The notes below the pieces were generated by a model, which did not search any database, was not told the origin of the DNA, and saw only the letters and a list, made by a program, of their open reading frames with translations. DNA of 64,000 nt from Erinaceus europaeus (taxonomy: Eukaryota > Chordata > Mammalia > Eulipotyphla > Erinaceidae): positions 2,858,573-2,922,572 of the forward strand of contig NC_080168.1 in NCBI RefSeq assembly GCF_950295315.1. Reading direction: 5' to 3'. Positions 43,047-53,159 of the stretch are shown in pieces. The translations under genes were made by a program, and so were the position numbers. Positions within the stretch are counted from its first letter, which is position 1; every line of letters starts with the position of its first letter.

Positions 43047-43305
43047 GGGGGCTGGGTGGTAGTGCACCTGGTTGAGCGCACATGTTACAGTGCACAAGGA
43101 CCCAAGTTCAAGGCCCGCAGACCCCATCTGCAAGGGGAAAGCTTCACAAGTGGTGAAGCAGGGCTGCAGGTGTCTCTCTGTCTTTCTCCCTCTCTATCTC
43201 CCCATTCTCTCTCGATTTCTGGCTGTCTCTATCCAATAAATAAAGATGATAATAATAAAAAATTTAAAAAGTCAAAAATACATTTATTATGTTTTTTTTT
43301 TTTTT
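43047..43305 (+). mobile_element. SINE-B plus 3' extra segment ending in poly-T, 11-bp TSD
   Basis: AAACTCACCCA occurs at 43036-43046 and 43306-43316. The SINE-B itself (GGGTGGTAGTGCACCTGG to AATAAATAAAGATGATAATAA) ends near 43270. About 35 further bases ending in T14 lie before the right TSD. Confidence 0.9.
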
Positions 43306-43596
43306 AAACTCACCCAAGGTACATCAGTCAAACAAACCTTTTCACTGTGGACTGTGTGCATATTGTTATGTGTGTGCCTGGTACATACTTATTGTGTGTA
43401 GTACTTATTGGTACTTACTGGTAGTACTTATTGAGGATAATCTTTGTTCAGAGAGCACTGATAACAGGCCAAGGTAACTCAGAGGAGAATAAAATTAACC
43501 CTGTACTTGCAAAACTTATATTCTGGTGATAGGGATGGAAATAGCCATGACTTGACAACTATGGTGGTTTTAACTGTGAAAAACAGAACTTTAAAG

Positions 43597-43833
43597 GGGC
43601 CAAGATGTGGTGAACCTAGTTGAGGGAACTTGTTATAGTGCATAAAGACCCAGGTTCAAGCCCCTGAAACCCACCTTCAGGGGGAAAGCTTTACAAGTGG
43701 TGAAGCAGGGCTGCAGGTGTCTCTCTGTTTCTCTCCCTCTCTAACTCTCCCTTCCCTCTAAATATCTGACTTTATCTGTCCAAAAAATGCATACAGATAA
43801 TAAAAACATAAATAAAGTCTTTAAAAAAGAAGA
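43597..43833 (+). mobile_element. SINE-B, sense, 10-bp TSD
   Basis: ACAGAACTTT at 43583-43592 and 43836-43845 brackets a complete, mildly diverged copy. Confidence 0.93.
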
Positions 43834-43849
43834 ACACAGAACTTTGATG

Positions 43850-44265
43850 ATGGATGTAGTTTGGAACATATCTCTGTAAACTTACATTATTATATAAATA
43901 ATAAACCACTTATAACTATAAACATTATGTCAATATTAAGAAGAAAAGAAACTCACATGCCTTGCTTTAATATAGTGCATAGAGGTATAATATAAATGTT
44001 AGATGAAGCAGCTATCAATGTCCACAATATGGAAAATAATTAGCAAAATGATTTCAAATCAGAGTTCATTGCACTTTCATTTTTTTTCCTGAGAGAACAT
44101 TACTTGCTAGTGCAACTAAAATGTTATGATTTGATAACAGGTGCTGAAACAGAAACTGTTAATAGGATCTGGGTCTTTGCCATAGAATGTAGAGGTTATG
44201 GAAATTCAAACACAGTTTTCATATTTTCATCATGGCACTAAAACATTTGCAAAGGAGAATAAAAT
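43850..44265. other. no recognised feature
   Basis: AT-rich unique-looking sequence. Confidence 0.5.
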
Positions 44266-44274
44266 ATGAAGTAA

Positions 44275-44564
44275 GGGAGTCGGGCTGTAGCGCAGCGGGT
44301 TAAGCGCAGGTGGCGCAAAGCACAAGGACCGGCATAAGGATCCCGGTTCGAGCCCCCGGCTCCCCACCTGCAGGGGAGTCGCTTCACAGGCGGTGAAGCA
44401 GGTCTGCAGGTGTCTGTCTTTCTCTCCTCCTCTCTGTCTTCCCCTCCTCTCTCCATTTCTCTCTGTCCTATCCAATAACAACAACAATAATAACTACAAC
44501 AATAAAACAAGGGCAACAAAAGGGAATAAATAAATAAAATAAATATTTAAAAAAAAAGAAAAAA
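44275..44564 (+). mobile_element. SINE-A, sense, near-consensus young copy
   Basis: The A-box TAGCGCAGCGGG (44288-44299) and B-box GGTTCGAGCCC (44345-44355) are intact, the CpG sites are undecayed, and the tail is long. The TSD ATGAAGTAA lies at 44266-44274 and 44565-44573. It looks like the best preserved SINE of the window. Confidence 0.97.
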
Positions 44565-44851
44565 ATGAAGTAAAACATTCCTTCACCACAAACAGTCACT
44601 TACCCAAACAAGTCACGTGCATGCAAACTTTTCATGCTCTACTCATTTCCCCAGATATATGTGAATCTAGAAGTTTGTATCTGACTGTGGCGTCTAACTC
44701 CTGTCTTCAGGAAAAATCTCTCTTCTTCTCTTTAGTCTTTGTGTTTTAATATAAAGTCCACCATGGGTCCTTTATTTTGTTTTGTATTAAAGGGAGATAA
44801 TACCTCCAATAATACGTGTCTAATTTCCCTGTATATTCAATGTACACATTT

Positions 44852-45135
44852 AAAAAATTTATTTATTTATTCCTTCTGTTGTCCTTGTTTTTTTTTTTTT
44901 AATGTTGTAGTTGTTGTTGTTGATGTCATCGTTGTTGGATAAGACAGAGAGAAATGGAGAGAGGAGGGGAAGACAGAGAGGGGGAGAGAAAGACAGACAC
45001 CTGCAGACCTGCTTCACTGCTTGTGAAGCGACTCCCCTGCAGGTGGGGAGTTGGGGACTCGAACTGGGATCCTTCAGCTGGTCCTTGCACTTTGCGCCAC
45101 ATGTGCTTAACCCGGTGCACTACCGCCCAACTCCC
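44852..45135 (-). mobile_element. SINE-A, antisense, 14-bp TSD
   Basis: CAATGTACACATTT (44838-44851) and CAATATACACATTT (45136-45149) differ once. The copy is complete. Confidence 0.96.
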
Positions 45136-45227
45136 CAATATACACATTTTAAGCAATTAAGTATCTTTCCTTTTTATCCAACTTTAACCTAGAATTTCCT
45201 TAATTTTTTTTTTTTTTTTTTTTACTC

Positions 45228-45400
45228 TCTGGGGAGATAACATGATGTTTATGCAAAAGACATTCATGTGCTTGAGGTACCAGAGATGCAGGTTCAATCC
45301 CCAGCCCCACCATAAGCCAGATCTATCAGAAATTGAACTTAGAACCCCATCTTTTTTAAAAACCAATGCTTTATTCCTTGCACTATCACTCGGGCTCCAA
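45228..45400. mobile_element. head-to-head SINE fragments (C-like sense, D-like antisense)
   Basis: 45228-45325 reads as sense SINE-C (GGGGAGATAACATGATG, GCAGGTTCAATCCCCAGCC). 45326-45397 reads as an antisense SINE head (GAACTTAGAACCCC, CTTGCACTATCACTC). Confidence 0.65.
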
Positions 45401-45711
45401 ACTAAATTATTGTAAGATTTTTTTGTTGTTGTTATCATCAGGTGTTCTCTATTCTGAGCTGACTTTTTTTCAGATTGAAAGAGGAAACCAAGAGGAGGGA
45501 ATATACCCCAGCACTGAAGTTTCCTCTAATGCTTGGGCCGGGGCCTTGCAGATGGCAGAATGTGCACAGTATGGAAACGTTTCGTGACCCTTTCAAATGA
45601 GAGTCTCTCAAGCATACCTTGGAACTCAGGTCTTTCATAAGATCCATGGGTAGGAAGCTTGCTTTCTCTTTATGATTTGATAATTCAGTCTCACCAAATT
45701 CTACAATAAAT
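45401..45711. other. no recognised feature
   Basis: Unique-looking. The 131-residue minus-strand frame over 45438-45833 includes SINE sequence and has no domain. Confidence 0.45.
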
Positions 45712-45823
45712 GATGATGGTTCACTGCTTATGAAGCTTCCCCCTGAAGAGGGGGGGGGACTTGAACTAGGGTCCTTGTAAACTATAACATGTGTACTCAA
45801 CCAGGTGCACCACCACTCAGCCC
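45712..45823 (-). mobile_element. SINE-B, antisense, head half only
   Basis: CTGCTTATGAAGCTTCCCCC through GGACTTGAACTAGGGTCC to ACCACTCAGCCCCC. The CT body and tail are missing. Confidence 0.83.
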
Positions 45824-45844
45824 CCTGTATCAATTTTTTTAATT

Positions 45845-46345
45845 TTTTAAAAATTTTATTTATAAAAAGGAAACACTAACAAAAACCATAGGATAAGAGT
45901 GGTACAACTCCAGACAATTCCCACCCCCAGAGCTCTGTATCCCATCCCCTCCCCTGATATCTTTCCTATTCTTTATCCCTCTGGGAGTATAGGCACAGGG
46001 TCATCATGGGGTGCAGAAGGCGGAAGGTCTGGCTTCTGTAATTGCTTCCCTACTGAACATGCGCATTGGCAGATTGATCCAAATTCCCAGCCTGTTTCTC
46101 TCTTTCCCTAATGGGGCAGAGCTCTGGGAAGTGGGGATCCAGGACACATAGGTGGGGCCGTCTGCCCAGGGAAGTTAGGTTGGCATCATGGTAGCATCTG
46201 GAACCTGGTGGCTGAAAAAAGAGTTAACATATAGAGCCAGACAAATTATTGACTAATCATGAACCTAAAGGTTGGACTAGGTCATAAGAAGAGTTAGGAG
46301 ATCTCTGTTTTGTAGATAGTTAGTACTCCTATTTTAGTTATATTC
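45845..46345 (-). mobile_element. L1-U2 3'UTR, antisense, long copy
   Basis: From ATTTATAAAAAGGAAACAC through CCCTCTGGGAGTATAGGC and AGAGTTAACATATAGAGCC to CCTATTTTAGTTATATTCC. A poly-T run follows at about 46360. Confidence 0.85.
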
Positions 46346-46398
46346 CAATGAGGAGTAGTTTTTTTTTTTTTTTTCTGAGCCTGACATCTGATATGCAG

Positions 46399-46819
46399 AT
46401 GGATCCAAGTTATGGTATAGGGAGATGATGTCATGGTTGGAAAAAGGATTCCTTTGTGGTCCCCCATAGGACCTTGCCCTCAACGTGGATCCACAATGTA
46501 GAGAATGTTCCATCCTCCAAAGGGAGGATGGACAACATACTCTATGTTCCACTGGAGGAAGATGGATCCTGAAATTGGGGCAGCTTGGAATGTTCCTACT
46601 CATGACCGCAGGATGTGAGTTCAGATCTACAGGGATGCAGAGGTCACATAGGCTTCTAAACTAAATATGGGCCCCAAATCAGATCAAATCGATGCGGTTT
46701 ACAGTCAACAATATTTATACCCTTTTCCCATATTAGGGAGCTACTCTCTTCCCTGATCCAGCTTTCTGGTCCTTTTTTCCTGCCATGACATCATCTACCC
46801 AGACAATAACTTGGATCAT
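46399..46819. repeat. imperfect inverted repeat with internal hairpin
   Basis: 46399-46448 is the near reverse complement of 46770-46819 (shared GATCCAAGTTAT, AGATGATGTCATGG, GGAAAAA; about 42 of 49 by eye), separated by roughly 320 bp. Inside, CCATCCTCC and GGAGGATGG form a 9-bp stem with a 4-nt loop at about 46512-46533. It may be L1 3'UTR sequence or a fold-back element. The family is not recognised. Confidence 0.7.
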
Positions 46820-47129
46820 TTTTTTAAAATATAATAATATGAATACCATGAGCTATATGCTTATGACCTAAATCTCTCCCAAGGAAACCACATCATGCTG
46901 GGGGTTGGGTTTTCAAGATATAAGTTTGGGGAAACATTCATGGCTGCAGCACGTATGTCTTTACTATGTACAGACTCTGAGATTGGAGATCATTTGTTGT
47001 TCCACAGTCCCTGGCCTAACACAAGTGTCCCTGTTCATGTCTGCCCTCATCCAACACACTACCTAAAGGTCAATGTGGTCATTTACCCAAAGGAAGGAAC
47101 CATGACATCTAAACTGATGAAAAGTGTCC
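46820..47129. other. no recognised feature
   Basis: Unique-looking sequence between the inverted repeat and the next SINE. Confidence 0.45.
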
Positions 47130-47330
47130 TTTCACCTGGCTAAGTGCACACATTACAGTGCTCAAGGACCCAGGTTCAAACCTCTGGTTCCCACCTGCAG
47201 GAGGAAAGCTTCATGAGTGGTGAAGCAGGTCTGTGGGTGTCTCTTGGTCTCTTTCCCCTTACTATCTTCCCCACCCTCTTAAGGTCTCTCTGTCTTTATC
47301 CAATAATAAATAATAATAGTAGAAATAGAG
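47130..47330 (+). mobile_element. SINE-B, sense, short 5' truncation
   Basis: It starts at CACCTGGCTAAGTGCACAC and continues to an AATAATAAATAATAATAG tail. Confidence 0.9.
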
Positions 47331-47396
47331 GTTCTTGGCAATTGTTCTGATTGTTGTCTTCAGGACTCTGGTGGATGGATTAGAAGTCAATAGACT

Positions 47397-47622
47397 TGGG
47401 GGTCAGGTGGTGGTGTACCCAGGAAAGCTAACCTGTTACAGTGCACAAGGACCCAGGTTCAAGACCCTGGTCCTCACCTGCAAAGGAGAAAGCTTCAGGA
47501 GTGGTGAAACAGGACTGCAGGTATCTCTGTCTCTCTCCCTATCTCCTCCTCTCCTCTCAGTTTCTCTCTGTCTTTCTCTCTATCTCTATCACATAATAAA
47601 TAATAAATTTGTTTCAAAAAGA
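47397..47622 (+). mobile_element. SINE-B, sense
   Basis: GGGGGTCAGGTGGTGGTGTAC head, CCCAGGTTCAAGACC B-box region and an AATAAATAATAAA tail. There is a small local rearrangement just after the head. Confidence 0.9.
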
Positions 47623-47624
47623 AA

Positions 47625-48969
47625 AGCTGTCCTCTCTAGCATAGCTTATAATGATGATGAAATTAACAAGGAAAATCCCACAAAGAGAAATTCTCTGCCT
47701 GCCTCATAATCCCTGCCCCATTTTCTTTCTTTCTAAAGATATCACACAGATATAAAGGCACCTGGATGTATGAGGGCTCAGCACGGTGACTGTCTAATAC
47801 GGAAATACAGCCTATTAACACGTGAAAATGCAAAGGGATCCATTTTCCACAGCTGTCTCTGATGCACAGTACATTGTCTGCCTCAATTAGAAACTCAACT
47901 TTCACAATGCCGTTTCCTTCTCTGTGGTTGATTTGATCAAACCTCCCATTGTTCAAGACAAAAAAAAAAAAAAAAAAAAAACCTCACAAAACACATAGCT
48001 TTACCAAATCAGCCAATCAACCATAGTATTGTTCAAAACTCAGCATTCCCGGCATCATTCCCCATCAACTCCGAGAAACTACATCTTCAAGGATGCTTTT
48101 CAAATCCACTTGACTAGAAGTACTCAGAGAACAATTCTCTTCCCCTTTACTTTAGTTTTTTTTATTTTTAAGAATAAAAGCAAAATTATTCAGTCCTGGA
48201 TGGATCCTAACAATACCAAACAGATGCAAATAAATATTAAAGTAATATCTTTTCGTGTTGGATCCCAGCCCAAATTCTTTGCCCCAGAAAATTACATAAA
48301 TGCTCTAGTGCACATGTGGTTTCTATTTAAGGTGTAATGAGCTGTTCAAATAGAGAAGGTCAGGCAACCATATTAAAAATAAACATCAAATTTTAACAAA
48401 GACACATCCAGTTTGCAAATAGCCCTAATGGTTTCAGTGCATTGCAGCTACTCCAGGATTTAACATCTCTGGTTGAGACCCAGCTTCCAACTGCAAAGGC
48501 TGCAATAAACCTGCAAGGTTGTCCTGTGTGATTCTTTTACGGTATAACTGTTCAGCTGTGGTCACATTGCCAGGGTGAGACAGGTACTGTGATGAGAGCG
48601 GAGAAAAGCCAGTCAGGTTGTGTGGCAATGGGTGTGTGAATACAGCTCCATTCTAGACAAGGACACTGAATCCTAAGGCAGCCTTGCTCTATTTGGAGCT
48701 ACAAGAGGCACCTTTTGGCTAGTACCCAAGAGATTCCCCCTTATTGGGAATATGCGGGGGGGGGGGAGGGGGAACCTTAGCCAGGTGCTAGGGCTCTGAG
48801 ATTAGATGCACCTCAGGATGGAGAGAGAATAGAGCCACAGGTAAATCAGAATGGGTGAGTGGAACACACACACAGGACACCTCTTCCTGAGACGGTGCCA
48901 AGTATGAGCCTGTCCATGCTAAGCTTCCAAGAGTACTCCTTAAGGTACAGATAATGAGTGGTTATATGG
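47625..48969. other. repeat-poor region, about 1.3 kb
   Basis: Apart from poly-A at 47960-47982 and a G-rich run near 48755, no repeat was recognised. Frames at 47663-47956 (minus) and 48029-48337 (plus) have no domain that I know. It is a candidate for conserved non-coding sequence. Confidence 0.4.
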
Positions 48970-49175
48970 GGGGGTTTACAACTGGGGAAGCAAGTCTGCA
49001 GGTGTCTCTTTGGCTCTCTCCCTCTCTGTGTCCCCCTCCTCTCTCAATTTCTCTCTGTCCCATAAAATTGAAAAAAAAAAAAAAGCTGTCAGGAATAGTG
49101 GACTTATAGTGCTGATGCCTTAGCAATAACCCTGGAGGCAATAGATACATAAACAAACAATCAAACAAACAGAAG
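48970..49175 (+). mobile_element. SINE-B long form, 5'-truncated
   Basis: It starts within the body (GGGGAAGCAAGTCTGCAGG) and keeps the extension (GGAATAGTGGACTTATAG, AATAACCCTGGAGGC). Confidence 0.83.
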
Positions 49176-49748
49176 ATGGTTATACATAGCATAGTAAAGA
49201 TCAGAACGCATTTCCAAGTGGGGAAACATCAGCTTAAGCGTGCTTAAAGCTGTCATTATCCAAATGTCATTATACACCAGGCTACATTCTTTGGATGTCA
49301 CAAGATACTGAATTTATTCGAGTTATCCCATGCACAATATCCAGAGCCTTAGCCAGACGTCAAAGTTAAGAGTGCTCACACATTGCAATACAACTCGCTA
49401 CTGCCTGTGGGAAAAATCTCTGAGATATCCAGACTTTGCCCTAGAGCAGGATTTCTGATTATGGGACAGAGCCTCAAAAAACTGACCTCATATTAATCAA
49501 AGGAATGTGCCTGGTGGACAAAAGACATATTTTGCAAACATAGATGCAAAGGTAACAATCAATAGGATTTCTAATAACAAGTATAAGGGAGTCTGGGGTC
49601 AGAAACTTCTTCAACTCTCCTGGGGTCTTATACTGCAGTGTGATACAGCAATATCAAGAAACCCTGGGGAGAAAGTGATTACAAACCCTGTCGGGTGACC
49701 TTAGGGTTAACACACCTGTAAGGTTTATATCGTGTGCCCACAGCATGT
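49176..49748. other. no recognised feature
   Basis: Unique-looking. (CA)n follows at 49749-49782. Confidence 0.45.

Positions 49749-49782
<34 letters not shown>
49749..49782. repeat. (CA)n microsatellite
   Basis: About 16 CA units. Confidence 0.96.
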
Positions 49783-49786
<4 letters not shown>

Positions 49787-50144
49787 ACTATTCACATTTG
49801 CCTTCTTGTCTGTCTTTGAGAATCAGCCCTGGTTTCCACCTAGTCATTTGTTCTTTGCAAGCAAGGAAATGGTGGTAATTGTCAGCCCAAAGCATTGCTA
49901 GGCTCTTGCCTTTGCCAAAGATCAGAAGTGAAATCTATGGTTCCAGTAAATCACAACATTCTAGTTTGTAGTTCATAAAGTATAAAATGTGAATTCTCCT
50001 TTGGGTCCTTCCAGACTTCAACCAGTAAAATGCCAACCAGTGTTGAAATAAAACAGCTAATCTCAGATGTTTAAACTGCTAAATATTTATTCATTGATAC
50101 TTTTATTTCCCTCAATCCGTGCTTGAGACTGATTGGCTGACTGA
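49783..50144. other. no recognised feature
   Basis: Unique-looking AT-rich sequence between the CA array and the TG array. Confidence 0.45.
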
Positions 50145-50145
50145 C

Positions 50146-50176
<31 letters not shown>

Positions 50177-50308
50177 GTGTGAATGTGTGTGCATATGTGT
50201 GTGCGTGTGTGTGCATGTGTGTGTGTGCATGTGTGTATGTGTGTATGCGTGTGGGTGTGTGCATGTGTGTGCACATGTGTGCGTGCGTGTGTGTCTGTGT
50301 GTGTAGGA
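50145..50308. repeat. (TG)n compound array with GCATGTG variants
   Basis: About 160 bp of alternating pyrimidine-purine, TG with interspersed GCATG and GCGTG. The Cys/Val and Thr/His frames on the two strands are artefacts. The sequence favours Z-DNA. Confidence 0.95.
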
Positions 50309-50542
50309 GTGTTTGAGTGTATATTAAACAGTTCGACTAACCCATAAATAAGTATTCAAGGGGTATTTTCAGCAGCAACTTTGCAATTTTGCAGAAACTG
50401 GATGCATGTGATCAGCCACCGCACTCAACCCCCCACACCCTATATAACACCTGAAGGCTTTCCTTTGCTGAGTCACCGAACCCCAGTCACCGTGTTAATT
50501 GGTTTTTCAGATTAACTGCTACTGTCAGTATTTGTTCATGTG

Positions 50543-50601
50543 GTGATGAAGCTGAGCCTGGCTCACCCAGTAGTGTGTGTGTTTTAAGGTGCACCAGGAC
50601 C
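50543..50601 (+). mobile_element. SINE (B-related) head, split by LTR 3
   Basis: GAGCCTGGCTCACCCAGTAG to GTGCACCAGGACC. The SINE resumes at 51012 with AGGACCCAGGTTCTAGC and runs to a GA-rich tail at about 51210. Confidence 0.8.
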
Positions 50602-51011
50602 TGTTGGTATGCTTCTAATTCTGCTTCTGAAAACCCCTTCTGTTTCATTTGGTTTAATCCCCCCTACTTAACACTGTATTCTATTTACATAACCACTGTT
50701 AACTAAGCACCACCCTCCCTCCAGGGCATTGGTGGTTCAGTGGTAGAATTCTTGCCTTCTCCGTCCCCTCTCCTTATCACACCCTGCTTTTCACCAGTCA
50801 CTTTTCTCTCCATCCTCTCTACATCACAAACTGTTTACACCCTACTTGGCAGTGTATATAAGGACAAGTTTGTGAGTTTTCAGTTTAGTTTAATTTTTAG
50901 TTTAGTTTGGCTTAGATTGCGCTGCGTTCTGCATAAATAAAGAGATACCGCGTACAACCCAGCCATGAGTCCCTGGTTGTCTGTCTCCCATCAGTGAAGC
51001 TCAGCCCAACA
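50602..51011 (+). mobile_element. solo LTR 3 of the same ERV, perfect 6-bp TSD
   Basis: 410 bp from TGTTGG to CCCAACA. AGGACC is duplicated at 50596-50601 and 51012-51017, inside a SINE B-box region. U3 carries the tRNA-Gly-like segment (50726-50757), then a TATA box TATATAAGGA (50855-50864) and an AATAAA signal (50936-50941), leaving a short R/U5. There are no retroviral genes, so it is the product of LTR-LTR recombination. TSD length suggests a class II ERV (inference). Confidence 0.92.
50726..50757 (+). other. tRNA-Gly-GCC 5'-half-like segment in LTR 3
   Basis: 31 of 32 bases match tRNA-Gly-GCC from its first base, including 27 in a row. The A-box TGGTTCAGTGG is intact. The match ends just before the anticodon. 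It has no 3' half or B-box, so it is neither a tRNA gene nor one of the SINE classes here. Confidence 0.9.
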
Positions 51012-51152
51012 AGGACCCAGGTTCTAGCACCCAGTTCCCATTGTAGGGTGGACGCTTCAGTAGCCGTGACACAGTGTTGCAGGTGGCAGGTGTCTCTCCT
51101 TCTGCCTGGTTCTTCACTCCCTTCTCTGCCTCTCACTCACTATCAAAAAAAG

Positions 51153-51202
<50 letters not shown>

Positions 51203-51210
51203 AGAGAGAG
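51012..51210 (+). mobile_element. continuation of the SINE after LTR 3, with (GA)n tail
   Basis: AGGACCCAGGTTCTAGCAC, a CT body, CTATCAAAAAAAGAAAGG, then a pure (GA)n run at 51152-51192. Confidence 0.82.
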
Positions 51211-51289
51211 AATGCATTGGTGAGAAAGGTGGAGATATGCAGGCACCAAGTGATAATTCTAGCAACAATAATAACAATAATAATTAATA

Positions 51290-52274
51290 ATAATAGACCT
51301 GAATTTTTCACAACATAAAAAATGATTTCACATCCCTTATTAGGTTCCTATATTTATTTAGATGTCTTATTCTAAAAAAAAAGAAAAATTTGCTATATTA
51401 ACTTATTCATTGACAGAGACTTTTCCTTAAGTGTCTGTAAACTTTCTAGTTTTCAAACACGACCCTGAAAAGCTCATGAAATCCAATTTGTATCCCTGCC
51501 TCCTCCACTGAAAAAAAAAAAAAAGATGGGATAAAAGAAATTTCCATAAGGTGATTTTAACATCTGGAGCTTGCATAGACCCAGTTCTGCAGGCGAGATC
51601 CCTGACTGGGTTGGCAGGAAATGAACCTGACCATCCCGAGGTCACCTCCAGGCACTCCAGACTCTCAGATGTCCTACAATGGCTAGCGCTGTCTCCAGCA
51701 GGGAATTCCATTAGTCACTTCCAGCTGGGAAGAACCCATGACCCGCTGAAAGTTTTGCATTTTACAAAGGAAAGGGATGTGTGGAGGTTGAACAAGACAC
51801 TGTCTGAATGGAGGGAGGAGCCATGAGACAGGTGGTTACAACAAATATGACAGAGCTACGTTGAAATTAGAGGTAGAACAATAACACTAAAAAACAAACA
51901 GACAAACAAAAAAATAACTCTCATTTATGGGAGAGGCATTGGAAGACTCATTGAAATTAGTGAAAATGGAATAAACATACCTGGTTATTTCTGGAAAGGG
52001 AACATGTCTTCAGCCAGTTGCCAATTGTTCAAACTATCTTACTGCTTGTATTGGAGATGCTCAGAACAGACATCCTAAAGGGGTCTCACTTTGTATAGAG
52101 ACCTTCTTCAGGCTAAGATTAATTGAAACTCTGAAAATTTAGGACAAACTATAAGCAGTCTCTTTGTTACTTTGAAGAATGGAAAATCATGAGGCCTTGC
52201 CAGATTTGGGATTACAGGAGACACATCCCTCTGTGGTTGAACAAACATGTAATTAAATAACATTCCATCTTTCT
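51290..52274. other. no recognised feature
   Basis: About 1 kb of unique-looking sequence. Frames at 51427-51711 (minus) and 51551-51826 (plus) overlap each other and have no recognisable domain. Confidence 0.45.
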
Positions 52275-52520
52275 TAAAATTTTATTAGTGACTGAATATT
52301 GATTTATAATATTATAATATAACAGGGATGCAATTATGTTCCCTTCCCACCACCAGAGCCCATTTCAATTTTCTCCACTGGAAGCTACAGTAGTCCCTTC
52401 AAGGTCACAGACAGGGGTTGACTATTATTTCAAGGACTATCTGTCTCTATTTATACACATTTGTACTTTTCCCCACATGGCCCTGTCTTCTCTTCATTTT
52501 TAAAGTCACGTCTACACCTA
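52275..52520 (-). mobile_element. old L1 3'UTR-like fragment, antisense
   Basis: TGATTTATAATATTATAATA and CCCACCACCAGAGCCC resemble the antisense 3' ends at 37.7 kb and 62.8 kb. Confidence 0.55.
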
Positions 52521-52524
52521 TACT

Positions 52525-53090
52525 TCTTTTTCCTCTAATTTTTATTTATAAAATTGGAATATTTATTGACAAGACTATAAAATAAGAGGGGTACAATTCC
52601 ATACATTTCCCACCCCTAGAATTCCATATCCAGTCTTCTCCCTTGATAGCTTTCCCATTCTCTATCCCCTCTGGGAGTATGGACCCAAGGTTATGGTGGG
52701 ATGCAGAAGGTGGAAGGTCTGGCTTCTGTCATTGTTTCTCCACTGAACATGGGTGTCGGCAGTTTGATCCATACTCCCAGCCTGCCTCTCTCTTTCCCTA
52801 GTGAGGCAGGACTCTGGGGAGGTGGGGCTCCAGGACACACTGGTGGGGTCATCTGCCCAGGGAAGTCAGGTTGGCATCATGGTATTATTTGGAACCTGGT
52901 GGTTGAAAAGTCATTAAGATATAAAGCAGAACAAATTGCTGAGCCTAATGGCAAGAATATTGCCACTTTGAGTCTGTGTTTGTCTAGTTGAGTCAGGCGG
53001 GTTTCCTGTAGACAGCATATTGTTGGGTTGTGTTTTCTGATCCATCTTCCTACTCTGCCTTTTAATAGTTCCTTCGGCCAAGGAAGCAAC
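52525..53090 (-). mobile_element. internally deleted L1: ORF2 endonuclease start joined to U2 3'UTR
   Basis: 52525-52945 is L1-U2 3'UTR in antisense. 52965-53090 on the minus strand encodes the start of the ORF2 endonuclease (VGRWIRKHNPTICCLQETRL, then DKHRLKV; the ICCLQET motif is diagnostic). Both are in the same orientation, and nearly all of ORF2 between them is missing. The endonuclease frame is also broken near its start. Confidence 0.82.
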
Positions 53091-53159
53091 TCTGTGCGAG
53101 AGCATAGCACATGAGGGCTGGAGTTCCAGAGAAACCGGTTTCACCAATCCTTTTCTCTT

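Noticed and set aside
44275..44370. Genuine tRNA gene at the SINE-A head
   Set aside because: The tRNA-like head is followed directly by the SINE body, and the arms do not give a normal anticodon loop. It is a SINE promoter.
50726..50757. A functional tRNA-Gly gene
   Set aside because: Only the 5' half is present. There is no anticodon stem partner, T-arm, B-box or terminator.
51551..51826. 91-residue plus-strand frame
   Set aside because: No recognisable family and no exon context. An overlapping frame of equal length lies on the other strand.
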